A stretch of 22,993 nucleotides of DNA from Flavobacteriaceae bacterium (GTDB lineage Bacteria; Bacteroidota; Bacteroidia; Flavobacteriales; Flavobacteriaceae): the NCBI GenBank assembly GCA_003533785.1, contig DQCR01000034.1, forward strand, positions 28,492 to 51,484, given 5' to 3'. The position numbers and the translations under genes are program-made. Numbering within the stretch: the stretch's first letter is position 1; each line of letters starts with the position of its first letter. This document shows positions 16,635 through 22,993 of the stretch, piece after piece. The notes under the pieces were generated by a model. That model saw only the letters and a list, made by a program, of their open reading frames with translations. It ran no database searches and was not told where the DNA came from.

Positions 16635-17533
16635 TGCTTTAAAGTGCTTTGGTTGGTTAACGCTTCATTTCCAAAATCAATAAATTGTTCTGGATCCATG
16701 GGATAGCCGTCCGTCCACAATTCGAAATGAAGATGGAAGCCCGTAGAGTACTCCCCTGTATTTCCTGCCGTCGCAATAATTTCTCCAGACCGCACAGTGT
16801 CCCCTTGTTCTCTTGTTAAAGATGCGTTGTGTTTGTAAATAGAGAGAAGACCATAGGGATGTTCTACCATGATTACATACCCCGTTTCTACTGTCCATTC
16901 CGAAAAAATTACGGTTCCATCAGCAATGGATTTGATGGGCGTGTTGGGGGGAAGAACAATATCCACGGCATAATGCTTGTTTTGGGCATCGAATTTCTGA
17001 GAAATAGGGCCTTGGGCCGGTGGAAATAGTAAAACGCTCATCTCTTGGTCCTGCTGTTCGATCAGGTTGTATTTGTCTTCCTGTGCTACCATTTCACGAA
17101 GTAAAGAGTCAGCCGCATTGGGTGCGATGCTTTCCTTTTCTTCGAAATTCCTTTCGTCTTCTAACGCGATGGAGTCAAGGTCGTCGAAATCAAGGTCGCC
17201 AATTAAAACTTTTTGTATTCGGTTCAGGTAGACGCTTTGCTGCTGATAGCGAAGCGTGATAGAATCTAATTCATCCCTGTTATTGAGCGCAATCTTATTA
17301 AGTTGGGAAGAGGCCTTGCCGGGTATAAATTCCTTGAGTGGGGTCAATGAAAAAAGTAGAAAAGTTAATCCCAATACAATTCCAAAAAAAATCGATGATA
17401 GGATAATAACGTTAAGACGCGACATCCTAAAATATACCTGTTCCTCAAAAGTAGTTTCGTTTATAATGACCAGACGGTAACGACTTAGGAGCTTTTTAAG
17501 TATTCTTTCTTTGAGTGGGGGTTTTTCTATCAT
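16631..17533 (-). CDS. Membrane-anchored M23 peptidase
   Basis: A LytM/M23 zinc metallopeptidase, which cleaves or remodels peptidoglycan cross-links. The 300 residues have a basic cytoplasmic N-terminus, one membrane anchor (about 40-63), a charged helical linker to about 165, and the peptidase domain. Zinc ligands are visible: H187 and D191 in HYAVDI and H269 in FHLHFEL. H235 and H267 are the other catalytic histidines. The full set suggests an active enzyme, not an EnvC-like regulator. It is the first gene of the GH3-GT4-pyruvyl transferase operon and has an exact -7 box 9 bases before its ATG. It is divergent from tatA. Confidence 0.92.
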   Translation of the reverse strand: MIEKPPLKERILKKLLSRYRLVIINETTFEEQVYFRMSRLNVIILSSIFFGIVLGLTFLLFSLTPLKEFIPGKASSQLNKIALNNRDELDSITLRYQQQSVYLNRIQKVLIGDLDFDDLDSIALEDERNFEEKESIAPNAADSLLREMVAQEDKYNLIEQQDQEMSVLLFPPAQGPISQKFDAQNKHYAVDIVLPPNTPIKSIADGTVIFSEWTVETGYVIMVEHPYGLLSIYKHNASLTREQGDTVRSGEIIATAGNTGEYSTGFHLHFELWTDGYPMDPEQFIDFGNEALTNQSTLKQ

Positions 17534-17542
17534 TTCTTAAAA

Positions 17543-17550
17543 CAAATATA
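17543..17550 (-). promoter_or_regulatory. -7 box of M23-GH3-GT4-PPT operon
   Basis: On the coding strand it reads TATATTTG, matching TAnnTTTG exactly, and lies 9 bases before the M23 start. No good -33 TTG at the usual spacing. The transcript start would fall within a few bases of the ATG. Confidence 0.55.
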
Positions 17551-17584
17551 CACAATAGGCGGAAGTGACCTCTTTGCTCGGGCA

Positions 17585-17612
17585 TTGGGTTAGCGAAATT
17601 TAGTTACCTTTA
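17585..17612 (+). promoter_or_regulatory. Promoter for tatA
   Basis: TTG at 17585-17587 and TACCTTTA at 17605-17612 are separated by 17 bases and match the Bacteroidota promoter except for the last base of the -7 box. The box ends 17 bases before the tatA ATG. Confidence 0.5.
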
Positions 17613-17629
17613 TCCCTCAAATAATATCT

Positions 17630-17821
17630 ATGATGACGTTGCAACTATTTTTGGGTATGATTGGAGCTCCCCAGGTAATTCTTATTGTTGTGGTGGTTCT
17701 GTTGCTTTTTGGTGGAAGAAAAATTCCTGAACTCATGCGAGGATTGGGAAGCGGCATAAAGGAATTCAAACAAGCAACCAAAGAGGAGGAAGAATCGTCG
17801 AAAGAGGATAAAAAGTCCTAA
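17630..17821 (+). CDS. tatA: Sec-independent translocase subunit TatA
   Basis: TatA forms the oligomeric pore of the twin-arginine pathway, which exports folded proteins across the inner membrane. The 63 residues have the expected order: a short periplasmic N-terminus, one membrane helix (ILIVVVVLLLFGG, about 17-29), the hinge and amphipathic helix with RKIPELMRGLGSGIKEFKQA, and a highly charged tail rich in E, K and S. ATG codons occur at 17630 and 17633, and I take the first. No tatC is nearby. It converges on the DUF4837 gene with 3 bases between stops. Confidence 0.93.
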   Translation: MMTLQLFLGMIGAPQVILIVVVVLLLFGGRKIPELMRGLGSGIKEFKQATKEEEESSKEDKKS

Positions 17822-17824
17822 TTC

Positions 17825-18787
17825 TTATTTCCTCTCTAGGGAACGAATAATCGTTTCCAATTCAAACATATATTCCCGTTTATTGACTGAAGGCGCAAAT
17901 GTAAAGCCTTCCAAGGCCAGCCATTCGTCATTTTCTCCTTCACGAATTATGTAATGAACAAAAGGGCCCGCCATATAATCATTGGCAGCACTCCACACCC
18001 CTTTGGTCACATAGGTTTCCCGTTGATTGAAGTTTGTTTTATACCGGTAGGGGCGATAGGCTGCTTCCGTGGCCATGTAGGAATTGGGAAGTCTTCCCGG
18101 AATTTGTTTTTTGCCAACAGAGTCTCTAATGGCAATGGTCATTAGCGCTCCTTTAGAATTGCGGTCCGGAGCTTCAACCCGGTATGCAATCAAATTGAGG
18201 TGTCCTTTTGGAATCGCTTTTTGAATCCAAACAAAATTGGTGTCTGTTTTAAAAGTTTTATAAGCCGTGGGATAGGTTAATTTAATTCCAAATGTTTTCA
18301 TGAAAACCGTTGCTTTGGCTGGGGATTTCATCATTCTACGACGTTTTTCTTTACGCTCATTTTCTACAAAAGTTCTCCTAATAAGACTGGCATTCTCTTC
18401 AAACATAAACGCTTGTACTTCTGAATCTTCGCCTTGTATTTGAGATACCACTTGCGGTTTGGCAAATTGGTTTTGATAAAGGGTCATTTTAGCGGTTGAG
18501 TCTTTTGAAAAGTGCAGGATGTTTCGGCTGTGTTTTGCGAATCCATTAAACAACTTAGGAGACATATAACTCAGCGTGAATTGGGGTTCCATCAGGGGGA
18601 GGCCCTCATATTCTTTTTCCAATTCTTTTCGGACAATCTGCCCCAGTTGCCCCTTCCAGTCATTTTCAGGCATAATTATCGTCACTGCGTTAATGCGGCC
18701 ACTGGAGTCTGCTAATAGCCTTGGTCCTTTTTGAGGTTGGCCACACGAAAAAAGAAGTATTAAAAGAAGGAAAACTACCCGTTTCAT
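17825..18787 (-). CDS. DUF4837-type lipoprotein
   Basis: A predicted lipoprotein of 320 residues with signal peptide MKRVVFLLLILLFSC, giving Cys15 as the lipid anchor. The mature part shows repeating sequence blocks, including IIMPENDWKGQLGQIVRKEL (37-56), where the protein may bind or contact its partner. Around 195-205 is LNLIAYRVEAP, and the C-terminus reads VNKREYMFELETIIRSLERK. It matches an uncharacterised Bacteroidota family that I recall as DUF4837. It starts 18 bases after the pgk stop and is probably co-transcribed with pgk. A link between the two functions is not evident. Confidence 0.82.
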   Translation of the reverse strand: MKRVVFLLLILLFSCGQPQKGPRLLADSSGRINAVTIIMPENDWKGQLGQIVRKELEKEYEGLPLMEPQFTLSYMSPKLFNGFAKHSRNILHFSKDSTAKMTLYQNQFAKPQVVSQIQGEDSEVQAFMFEENASLIRRTFVENERKEKRRRMMKSPAKATVFMKTFGIKLTYPTAYKTFKTDTNFVWIQKAIPKGHLNLIAYRVEAPDRNSKGALMTIAIRDSVGKKQIPGRLPNSYMATEAAYRPYRYKTNFNQRETYVTKGVWSAANDYMAGPFVHYIIREGENDEWLALEGFTFAPSVNKREYMFELETIIRSLERK

Positions 18788-18805
18788 TTGATTTTGTTTT
18801 ATAGG

Positions 18806-19993
18806 TTAGCTAAGTAATGCGGCGATTCCTGGTAGTTGCTTGCCTTCTAAGCTTTCTAACATCGCGCCACCACCGGTTGAGACATAACTCATTTGATTTT
18901 CTAGCCCGAACCGTTTAACTGCTGCTACCGAATCCCCTCCACCAACCAAAGAATAAGCCCCTTGGGCTGTGCTTGAAGCAATCTGCTTTCCTAGACCTAT
19001 GGTTCCCTCTGCAAAACGTTCCATTTCGAAGACGCCAAGCGGTCCGTTCCATAGAATTGTTTTGGCCTGACGAACCACATCTCCAAAAGACTCTAAGCTT
19101 TTTGGCCCACAATCAAGCGCCATCCAGTTGTCTGGGATTTCACTTACAGGAGCCGTTTTTATTTGGGCTTCATTGTCAAAAGCATCTGCTATTTTTACAT
19201 CGATCGGCAAGTGAACACGGACATTTTTCTTTGTTGCCTTTTCCAGTAGGCTTAATGCTGTTTCTTTTAGGTCCGGTTCACAAATAGAATCGCCTACGCT
19301 TCCCCCTTGCGCCTGTATGAAAGTGTATACCATACCCCCTCCAATTATCAAATCATCAATATTGTCTAATAAGCTTTCTAAAATAGTCAGTTTAGACGAT
19401 ACTTTTGCCCCTCCAATTATGGCTAAAACGGGTTTTTTTCCTGTTTCCATGACCTGTTGGATGGCTTCTACTTCCCCCTTCAGTAGCATACCGAAATACT
19501 TATCCTTAGGGAAAAAATCAGCAATGATTGCCGTAGAAGCATGGGCTCTGTGTGCCGTCCCAAAAGCATCGTTTACATAGGCATCCCCCAAGTCGGCTAG
19601 TGCTCTTGCAAAGTTTTTTTCTCCCTGTGTTTCTTCACTAAAAAAACGAAGATTCTCCATTAGAATCACCTCTCCGAAAGCTTGATTTGTAATCATTTCA
19701 ACGGCTTGCTTTCCAATAGTTTGTTCAGAGAAATGAACGCGCTGACCCAGTATTTTGCTCACTTCTGGCACAATGTGCTTAAGGGAAAGGTCTGGATCAG
19801 GACCTTTTGGACGCCCTAAGTGCGTCAGTAACACACATTTTGCTCCTGATTTGACAAGGGTCTCTATGGTGGGTTTCGCTGCATGGATTCGCGTGCTGTC
19901 TGTGACTTCGAATTGATCATTCAAAGGAACATTAAAATCCACTCGGACAAGGACTGTTTTTTGGTTAAAATCTTCGTTTTCTATTGTGTTCAT
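18806..19993 (-). CDS. pgk: Phosphoglycerate kinase
   Basis: A glycolytic enzyme that transfers phosphate from 1,3-bisphosphoglycerate to ADP in the cytosol. The 395 residues are full length. The substrate-binding N-terminal domain has VLVRVDFNVPL at 15-25, THLGRPKG at 58-65 and HRAHAS near 148-153. The nucleotide domain has GGAKVSSKL, NGPLGVFEMERFAEGT and VGGGDSVAAV near the end, followed by VSTGGGAMLE. The start is the ATG at 19993. An imperfect -7 box lies upstream, and the 130-base divergent region before holB holds several inverted repeats that could regulate it. Confidence 0.98.
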   Translation of the reverse strand: MNTIENEDFNQKTVLVRVDFNVPLNDQFEVTDSTRIHAAKPTIETLVKSGAKCVLLTHLGRPKGPDPDLSLKHIVPEVSKILGQRVHFSEQTIGKQAVEMITNQAFGEVILMENLRFFSEETQGEKNFARALADLGDAYVNDAFGTAHRAHASTAIIADFFPKDKYFGMLLKGEVEAIQQVMETGKKPVLAIIGGAKVSSKLTILESLLDNIDDLIIGGGMVYTFIQAQGGSVGDSICEPDLKETALSLLEKATKKNVRVHLPIDVKIADAFDNEAQIKTAPVSEIPDNWMALDCGPKSLESFGDVVRQAKTILWNGPLGVFEMERFAEGTIGLGKQIASSTAQGAYSLVGGGDSVAAVKRFGLENQMSYVSTGGGAMLESLEGKQLPGIAALLS

Positions 19994-20041
19994 CCCTCAA
20001 TATCTTTTCGCTAAAATAGGGCATAATGCGATCCTGAGGGA
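19993..20041. repeat. Inverted repeat flanking pgk upstream region
   Basis: TCCCTCA at 19993-19999 and TGAGGGA at 20035-20041 are perfect 7-bp inverted repeats with 35 bases between them. They bracket the candidate pgk -7 box (20011-20018). The left arm begins at the first base of the pgk start codon. An operator is possible, but with so long a spacer chance cannot be excluded. Confidence 0.35.
20011..20018 (-). promoter_or_regulatory. Candidate -7 box for pgk
   Basis: On the coding strand this reads TATTTTAG, 17 bases before the pgk ATG. It keeps TAnnTT but differs from TAnnTTTG at position 7. No -33 element found at the right spacing. Weak. Confidence 0.25.
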
Positions 20042-20082
20042 CTCAATTGAAAATAAATTCAAAATCTTTCCTCCTGGCTTGC

Positions 20083-20104
20083 TTCAATCAAATGAATGAT
20101 TGAA
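20083..20104. repeat. 22-bp palindrome upstream of holB
   Basis: TTCAATCA and TGATTGAA are perfect 8-bp inverted repeats with a 6-base spacer, lying 6 bases before the -7 box at 20111, over the place where the -33 element should be. Shorter related arms TTGAA (20047-20051) and TTCAA (20058-20062), also with a 6-base spacer, lie about 20 bases further upstream. The spacing of half-sites (14 bases centre to centre) is typical of dimeric regulators. No T-run follows on either strand, so a terminator is unlikely. Confidence 0.55.
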
Positions 20105-20110
20105 TTGTAC

Positions 20111-20118
20111 TATCTTTA
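20111..20118 (+). promoter_or_regulatory. -7 box of holB
   Basis: TATCTTTA differs from TAnnTTTG only in the last base. It ends 5 bases before the GTG chosen as start, so the message would be leaderless or nearly so. No TTG at 17-23 bases upstream; the palindrome occupies that place. Confidence 0.45.
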
Positions 20119-20123
20119 GCGTT

Positions 20124-21239
20124 GTGGATTTTCTAAAGCTAACGGGACAAGAATTGCTAATTGATCGCCTTAAAAATGAATTTATAAAAGGCTATCTTCC
20201 TCATTCTCAATTATTTGTAGATTCTTCTGGCTACGGGGCACTCCCTTTGGTTCTTAGCCTATGTCAGTCATTGATTGCCCATGGAAATGAAGCAATCGCT
20301 ACTGCTGTTCTTGAACACCCTGATGTTCATTTTTATTATCCCACACCTAGTAATACTAAATCTCAAAAGATAGACTTGCCTTCCCTCTGGAGGTCATTTT
20401 GTTCTGACAATCCCTTTGGTTCTGTTTATGATTGGCTTCGAAATATCGATAGTGGTAACAAACAGGGTTCCATTCGTGTAGAGCATATTAGGGAATTACA
20501 AAAGCAAGCCTCCTTAAAACCCTATGCTGGAAATCTTAAAATATTCGTTCTTTGGGGTGTTGATCTGTTATTAGTTCCTGCAGCCAATAAGTTGTTGAAG
20601 CTCCTTGAGGAGCCTCCACCCCACACCTATTTTCTTTTGGTATCAGAACAAACAGAAACTCTTTTACCCACTTTATTATCTCGATGCCAACAGACCGTAT
20701 TAGATCCTTTACCAGATAAAATGCTTCTTAACTTGTACGAACAGTCTTTTGGAGAAAAGGCTTCTGATGGATTGCTAAAAATGGCCCAAGGAAGTTGGAG
20801 AAGGTTAGTTGAGCTCCAAATTCGAAAAGAGACTCATCAGGAGTTAGAAGTCCTTTGGGTAGCAGGATTGCGTCTGGCATTTAAAGCCCGAGCCAATCGG
20901 AAAATTATATTGCCCTTATTCGAATGGGCACAAGAATTGGCAAGTATGAATCGGGAAGCTCAAAAGCAATTCTTTCTATTCGGTCTGGATTTAATTCGTG
21001 ATGCGCTTATGGTAAACTACGAAGCTGCTTCTTTGCATCGATTTCATTCTTTAACTGGCTTTGATCTGCAGAAGTTTGCTCCTTATGTTCATAGCCACAA
21101 TATTGAAGAGCTACAGCATCTATTAGAAGAAAGCCACTATCACTTGGGGCGAAATGCAAATGCTCGAATTGTTTTTGTACAGTTTGCACTTGAACTTTCT
21201 CGCCATCTCAATCGCAAGGAGTCAGCTCTTTTGGAATAA
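20124..21239 (+). CDS. holB: DNA polymerase III delta' subunit
   Basis: A clamp-loader subunit that opens the sliding clamp with delta and DnaX. I choose GTG 20124 (371 residues) over TTG 20100 because VDFLKLTGQE aligns with the usual M-x-F-x-x-x-x-GQE start, with the right count to GQ, and because the putative -7 box lies between the two. The loop DSSGYGAL replaces a Walker A, as is usual for delta'. The AAA+ core shows NKLLKLLEEPPPHTYFLLVS and the SRC motif in LLSRCQ (186-188). The stretch between LCQSLIA and LEHPDVHFYYP is short and lacks the cysteines of the zinc module of E. coli delta'. The C-terminus has RNANARIVFVQFALELSRHL. It converges on the methyltransferase gene with an 18-base overlap. 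Confidence 0.88.
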   Translation: MDFLKLTGQELLIDRLKNEFIKGYLPHSQLFVDSSGYGALPLVLSLCQSLIAHGNEAIATAVLEHPDVHFYYPTPSNTKSQKIDLPSLWRSFCSDNPFGSVYDWLRNIDSGNKQGSIRVEHIRELQKQASLKPYAGNLKIFVLWGVDLLLVPAANKLLKLLEEPPPHTYFLLVSEQTETLLPTLLSRCQQTVLDPLPDKMLLNLYEQSFGEKASDGLLKMAQGSWRRLVELQIRKETHQELEVLWVAGLRLAFKARANRKIILPLFEWAQELASMNREAQKQFFLFGLDLIRDALMVNYEAASLHRFHSLTGFDLQKFAPYVHSHNIEELQHLLEESHYHLGRNANARIVFVQFALELSRHLNRKESALLE

Positions 21240-22085
21240 GTAGATTTGAGAGGAAAATTCTTGACTTCTTAGACCGTGTCCAATAGAGCGAAGTCCGTTA
21301 AAAATAGCACGAATCGACCCAAATCGTCGCCGCATATATTTTTCGCTAAGTAGATTCACATAAAAAGCATCCAAAGGAAGCGCGTGGGTTGCCTGGTGGA
21401 TAAAACGGGCTTGCTTTGCCATCTCTATAATTCCCATTTCGTTAAAATGCCATAAATGACGAGGCACGTCCCAAGCCGCCCAATACTGTTTGTAATGATT
21501 CGCATCCCATGAATCTGGGTTTGGTAGAGCGATAAGTAAAATACCGTCTGGCGCAAGGCGGCTGTAAAAAGATTTCATTGCTCCTAAGGGATCAGGGAGG
21601 TGTTCAAGCGCGTGCCATAGGGTAATGACATCTAAATCACTTGCTGGCACCTCTTCCAAGGCGGAATAAACATCAAGTCCCTTGCTGAGGGCCTCTTGTC
21701 GTGCTTGGGAATGAGGTTCTATTCCAATGCAGCTGTATGAGCGCCCTTTTAGGCTTAAAAGAAAATCTCCCACTCCACAGCCGTAGTCTAACAAGCGTGC
21801 TTTTCTAGGAATCCACTGAGAAAGGAGTTGCTTTTTTCTAGTGAACATTAGCCGTTGTACCATTCGGTACGCTTTGCCAAACAGGCCTTTTTTTACTCCT
21901 TGATGAGAGCAATAGGCCTCGCTTTTGTAATAGTCCTCAAGAATAATAGATTTGGGCAAAATAGTCCTCCCAACGGTTTTACTTTGATTCCAATGAATCG
22001 AAAAAATTTGATTACTTAAAAAATGATCTTGTGCTTTTGTGGGTCGGCATCCCTTGGTCGGTTGTGTTTTTTTTAATTGTTCCAC
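21222..22085 (-). CDS. Class I SAM-dependent methyltransferase
   Basis: A Rossmann-fold methyltransferase of the UbiG/Methyltransf_23 type, 287 residues. After an N-terminal segment of about 75 residues with DYYKSEAYCSHQGVK, motif I reads LLDYGCGVGDFL (98-109) and binds SAM. Glu123 in CIGIEPH is the acidic residue at the end of strand 2. LWHALEHLPDP (157-167) is motif II/III, and AWDVPRHLWHF follows near 204-214. The substrate is unknown. Such genes often adjoin mnmG in Flavobacteriia, as I recall. The GTG start at 22085 lies inside a parS-like site, 7 bases after the mnmG stop. No better start is visible, since the next residues are EQLKKT with no further ATG until residue 75. Confidence 0.85.
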   Translation of the reverse strand: MEQLKKTQPTKGCRPTKAQDHFLSNQIFSIHWNQSKTVGRTILPKSIILEDYYKSEAYCSHQGVKKGLFGKAYRMVQRLMFTRKKQLLSQWIPRKARLLDYGCGVGDFLLSLKGRSYSCIGIEPHSQARQEALSKGLDVYSALEEVPASDLDVITLWHALEHLPDPLGAMKSFYSRLAPDGILLIALPNPDSWDANHYKQYWAAWDVPRHLWHFNEMGIIEMAKQARFIHQATHALPLDAFYVNLLSEKYMRRRFGSIRAIFNGLRSIGHGLRSQEFSSQIYLFQKS

Positions 22086-22093
22086 GTGAAACC
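22078..22093. other. parS-like centromere site
   Basis: The 16-mer TGTTCCACGTGAAACC matches the conserved bacterial parS consensus TGTTNCACGTGAAACA at every specified base except the last. It lies between mnmG and the methyltransferase gene. It covers the GTG start of the latter and ends in the last base of the mnmG stop codon. ParB would be expected to bind here. The parA and parB genes are not in the window. Confidence 0.6.
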
Positions 22094-22993
22094 TATCGGC
22101 TTAATTGAACTAAAAGAACTGCAATATCACTGGGGTTGATCCCGCTAATTCGAGAGGCTTGAGCCAAGTTGGTTGGTTGGATTGCCGTCAGTTTTTCTTT
22201 TGCTTCATGAGATAAAGAGGCCAAGCATGAATAGTCATATGCCTTTGGAATCTTAACGGTGTCCAGGCGTTTCATCTTGTCGGCCAGTGCTATTTCTTTA
22301 TCAATATAGCCTTGGTATTTTGTTTGTATTTCGGCTTGTTCAAAAGCCAAATCACTGATTTTATTGGATTCGATAAAGCTTGCCACTGTATTGAGCTGAA
22401 TCAAATCCTCACGGGTAATGTTGGGACGCGCTAATACCTTGTGGAGCTTATCCGACTGCGTTACTGCTGCCGAGTTTTTTTTCTTGAGAAGGTGATTTAT
22501 TTCAATTGCCTGATAGCTTGTGTTTAAAAGAAATCGATGCATTTCATCCACTTGCTTGAGTTTCTTTTCGAGTTGTTGCAACCGATGTTTCGGTGCCAAG
22601 CCCAATTCGGCGGCCAAAGGGGTTAGCCGTTGATCCGCATTGTCTTGTCGTAATAGGGTACGGTATTCAGCTCTTGAGGTAAACATTCGATAGGGTTCCT
22701 CAGTGCCTTTGGTAATCAAATCATCAATTAGTACACCAATATACGCTTGCTCTCTTCCTAAGATAATGGTTTCTTTATTATTGATTTTTTGGTGAGCATT
22801 GATTCCTGCTATTAATCCTTGTGCCGCAGCTTCTTCGTAGCCGGTTGTGCCGTTGATCTGTCCAGCAAAAAACAAGTTTTCAATTAACTTAGTTTCTAAA
22901 CTATGCATCAATTGTGTAGGAGGGAAATAGTCATACTCAATGGCATAACCAGGGCGAAAAAACTTTACCTTTTCAAAGCCTTTTACTCTGCGA
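22093..22993 (-). CDS. mnmG: tRNA uridine-5-carboxymethylaminomethyl modification enzyme, C-terminal half (partial)
   Basis: MnmG (GidA) works with MnmE to make the cmnm5 modification at wobble uridine 34, using FAD, NADH and a folate one-carbon donor. The reading frame stays open to the window edge. Upstream of the apparent start at 22911 it encodes RVKGFEKVKFFRPGYAIEYD and DYFPPTQ, so the first ATG is internal and the gene is truncated by the window, not by mutation. About 300 residues are visible of a usual ~620. Visible motifs: FFAGQINGTTGYEEAAAQG, FTSRAEYRTLLRQDNAD, and the C-terminal helical MnmE-binding region with YQGYIDKE and ASRISGINPSDIAVLLVQL. The stop lies 7 bases before the methyltransferase start. 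Confidence 0.96.
   Translation of the reverse strand, partial: RRVKGFEKVKFFRPGYAIEYDYFPPTQLMHSLETKLIENLFFAGQINGTTGYEEAAAQGLIAGINAHQKINNKETIILGREQAYIGVLIDDLITKGTEEPYRMFTSRAEYRTLLRQDNADQRLTPLAAELGLAPKHRLQQLEKKLKQVDEMHRFLLNTSYQAIEINHLLKKKNSAAVTQSDKLHKVLARPNITREDLIQLNTVASFIESNKISDLAFEQAEIQTKYQGYIDKEIALADKMKRLDTVKIPKAYDYSCLASLSHEAKEKLTAIQPTNLAQASRISGINPSDIAVLLVQLSR

Noticed and set aside
22093..22911. mnmG as a short 272-residue gene starting at 22911 (TTG) or the ATG next to it
   Set aside because: The frame is open to the window edge and encodes conserved MnmG sequence (KVKFFRPGYAIEYDYFPP) upstream, so the gene is only cut by the window.

Overview
This window is a stretch of ordinary-looking, gene-dense chromosome from a member of the Bacteroidota, most probably Flavobacteriia. 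The lineage call rests on several points: the type IX secretion/gliding lipoprotein PorW/SprE; an F-ATPase a-subunit with an N-terminal signal peptide; the small flavobacterial families I recognise as DUF6427, DUF6341 and DUF4837 (from memory); the absence of Shine-Dalgarno sequences before most starts; and promoters with the Bacteroidota -7 box (TAnnTTTG). Coding density is very high, with no gap longer than about 135 bases. I see no RNA genes, insertion sequences, CRISPR arrays or pseudogenes.

Layout, left to right. From 32 to 8376, all on the minus strand and so read right to left, lies porW, a bactofilin, atpZ, an AtpI-like membrane protein, then atpB-E-F-H-A-G. This is the F-type ATP synthase without its beta and epsilon genes, with an envelope/secretion gene and a cytoskeletal polymer gene at its head. 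From 8511 to 9554 is a plus-strand NAD(P)H-dependent flavin/2Fe-2S reductase. From 9551 to 11538 are a minus-strand pair, a DUF6427 membrane protein and a GT9 glycosyltransferase, followed by a divergent small membrane protein (DUF6341 type, 11577-11807). purD (11802-13073) has its own promoter. From 13116 to 17533 is a tightly coupled minus-strand operon: M23 peptidase, GH3-type adenylating enzyme, GT4 glycosyltransferase and pyruvyl transferase-like protein. tatA diverges from it. A pgk then DUF4837 lipoprotein unit (17825-19993) diverges from holB (DNA polymerase III delta', 20124-21239). The right end holds mnmG, cut by the window edge, followed by a SAM-dependent methyltransferase.

How the genes work together: the left third covers proton-driven energy metabolism plus cell-envelope genes. 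The middle is cell-surface and envelope biosynthesis interspersed with purine synthesis, and the right is glycolysis, replication and tRNA modification. The most notable non-coding signals are a parS-like 16-mer at the mnmG/methyltransferase junction that overlaps the apparent start codon, a perfect hairpin between atpE and atpF with an almost G+C-free leader before atpE, a 22-bp palindrome and other inverted repeats in the pgk/holB divergent region, a series of -7 boxes lying only 5-17 bases from start codons, and four convergent gene pairs whose ends overlap or nearly touch. I did not find a defence island or an obviously new multi-gene system. The M23-GH3-GT4-pyruvyltransferase operon is the best candidate for an uncharacterised pathway.
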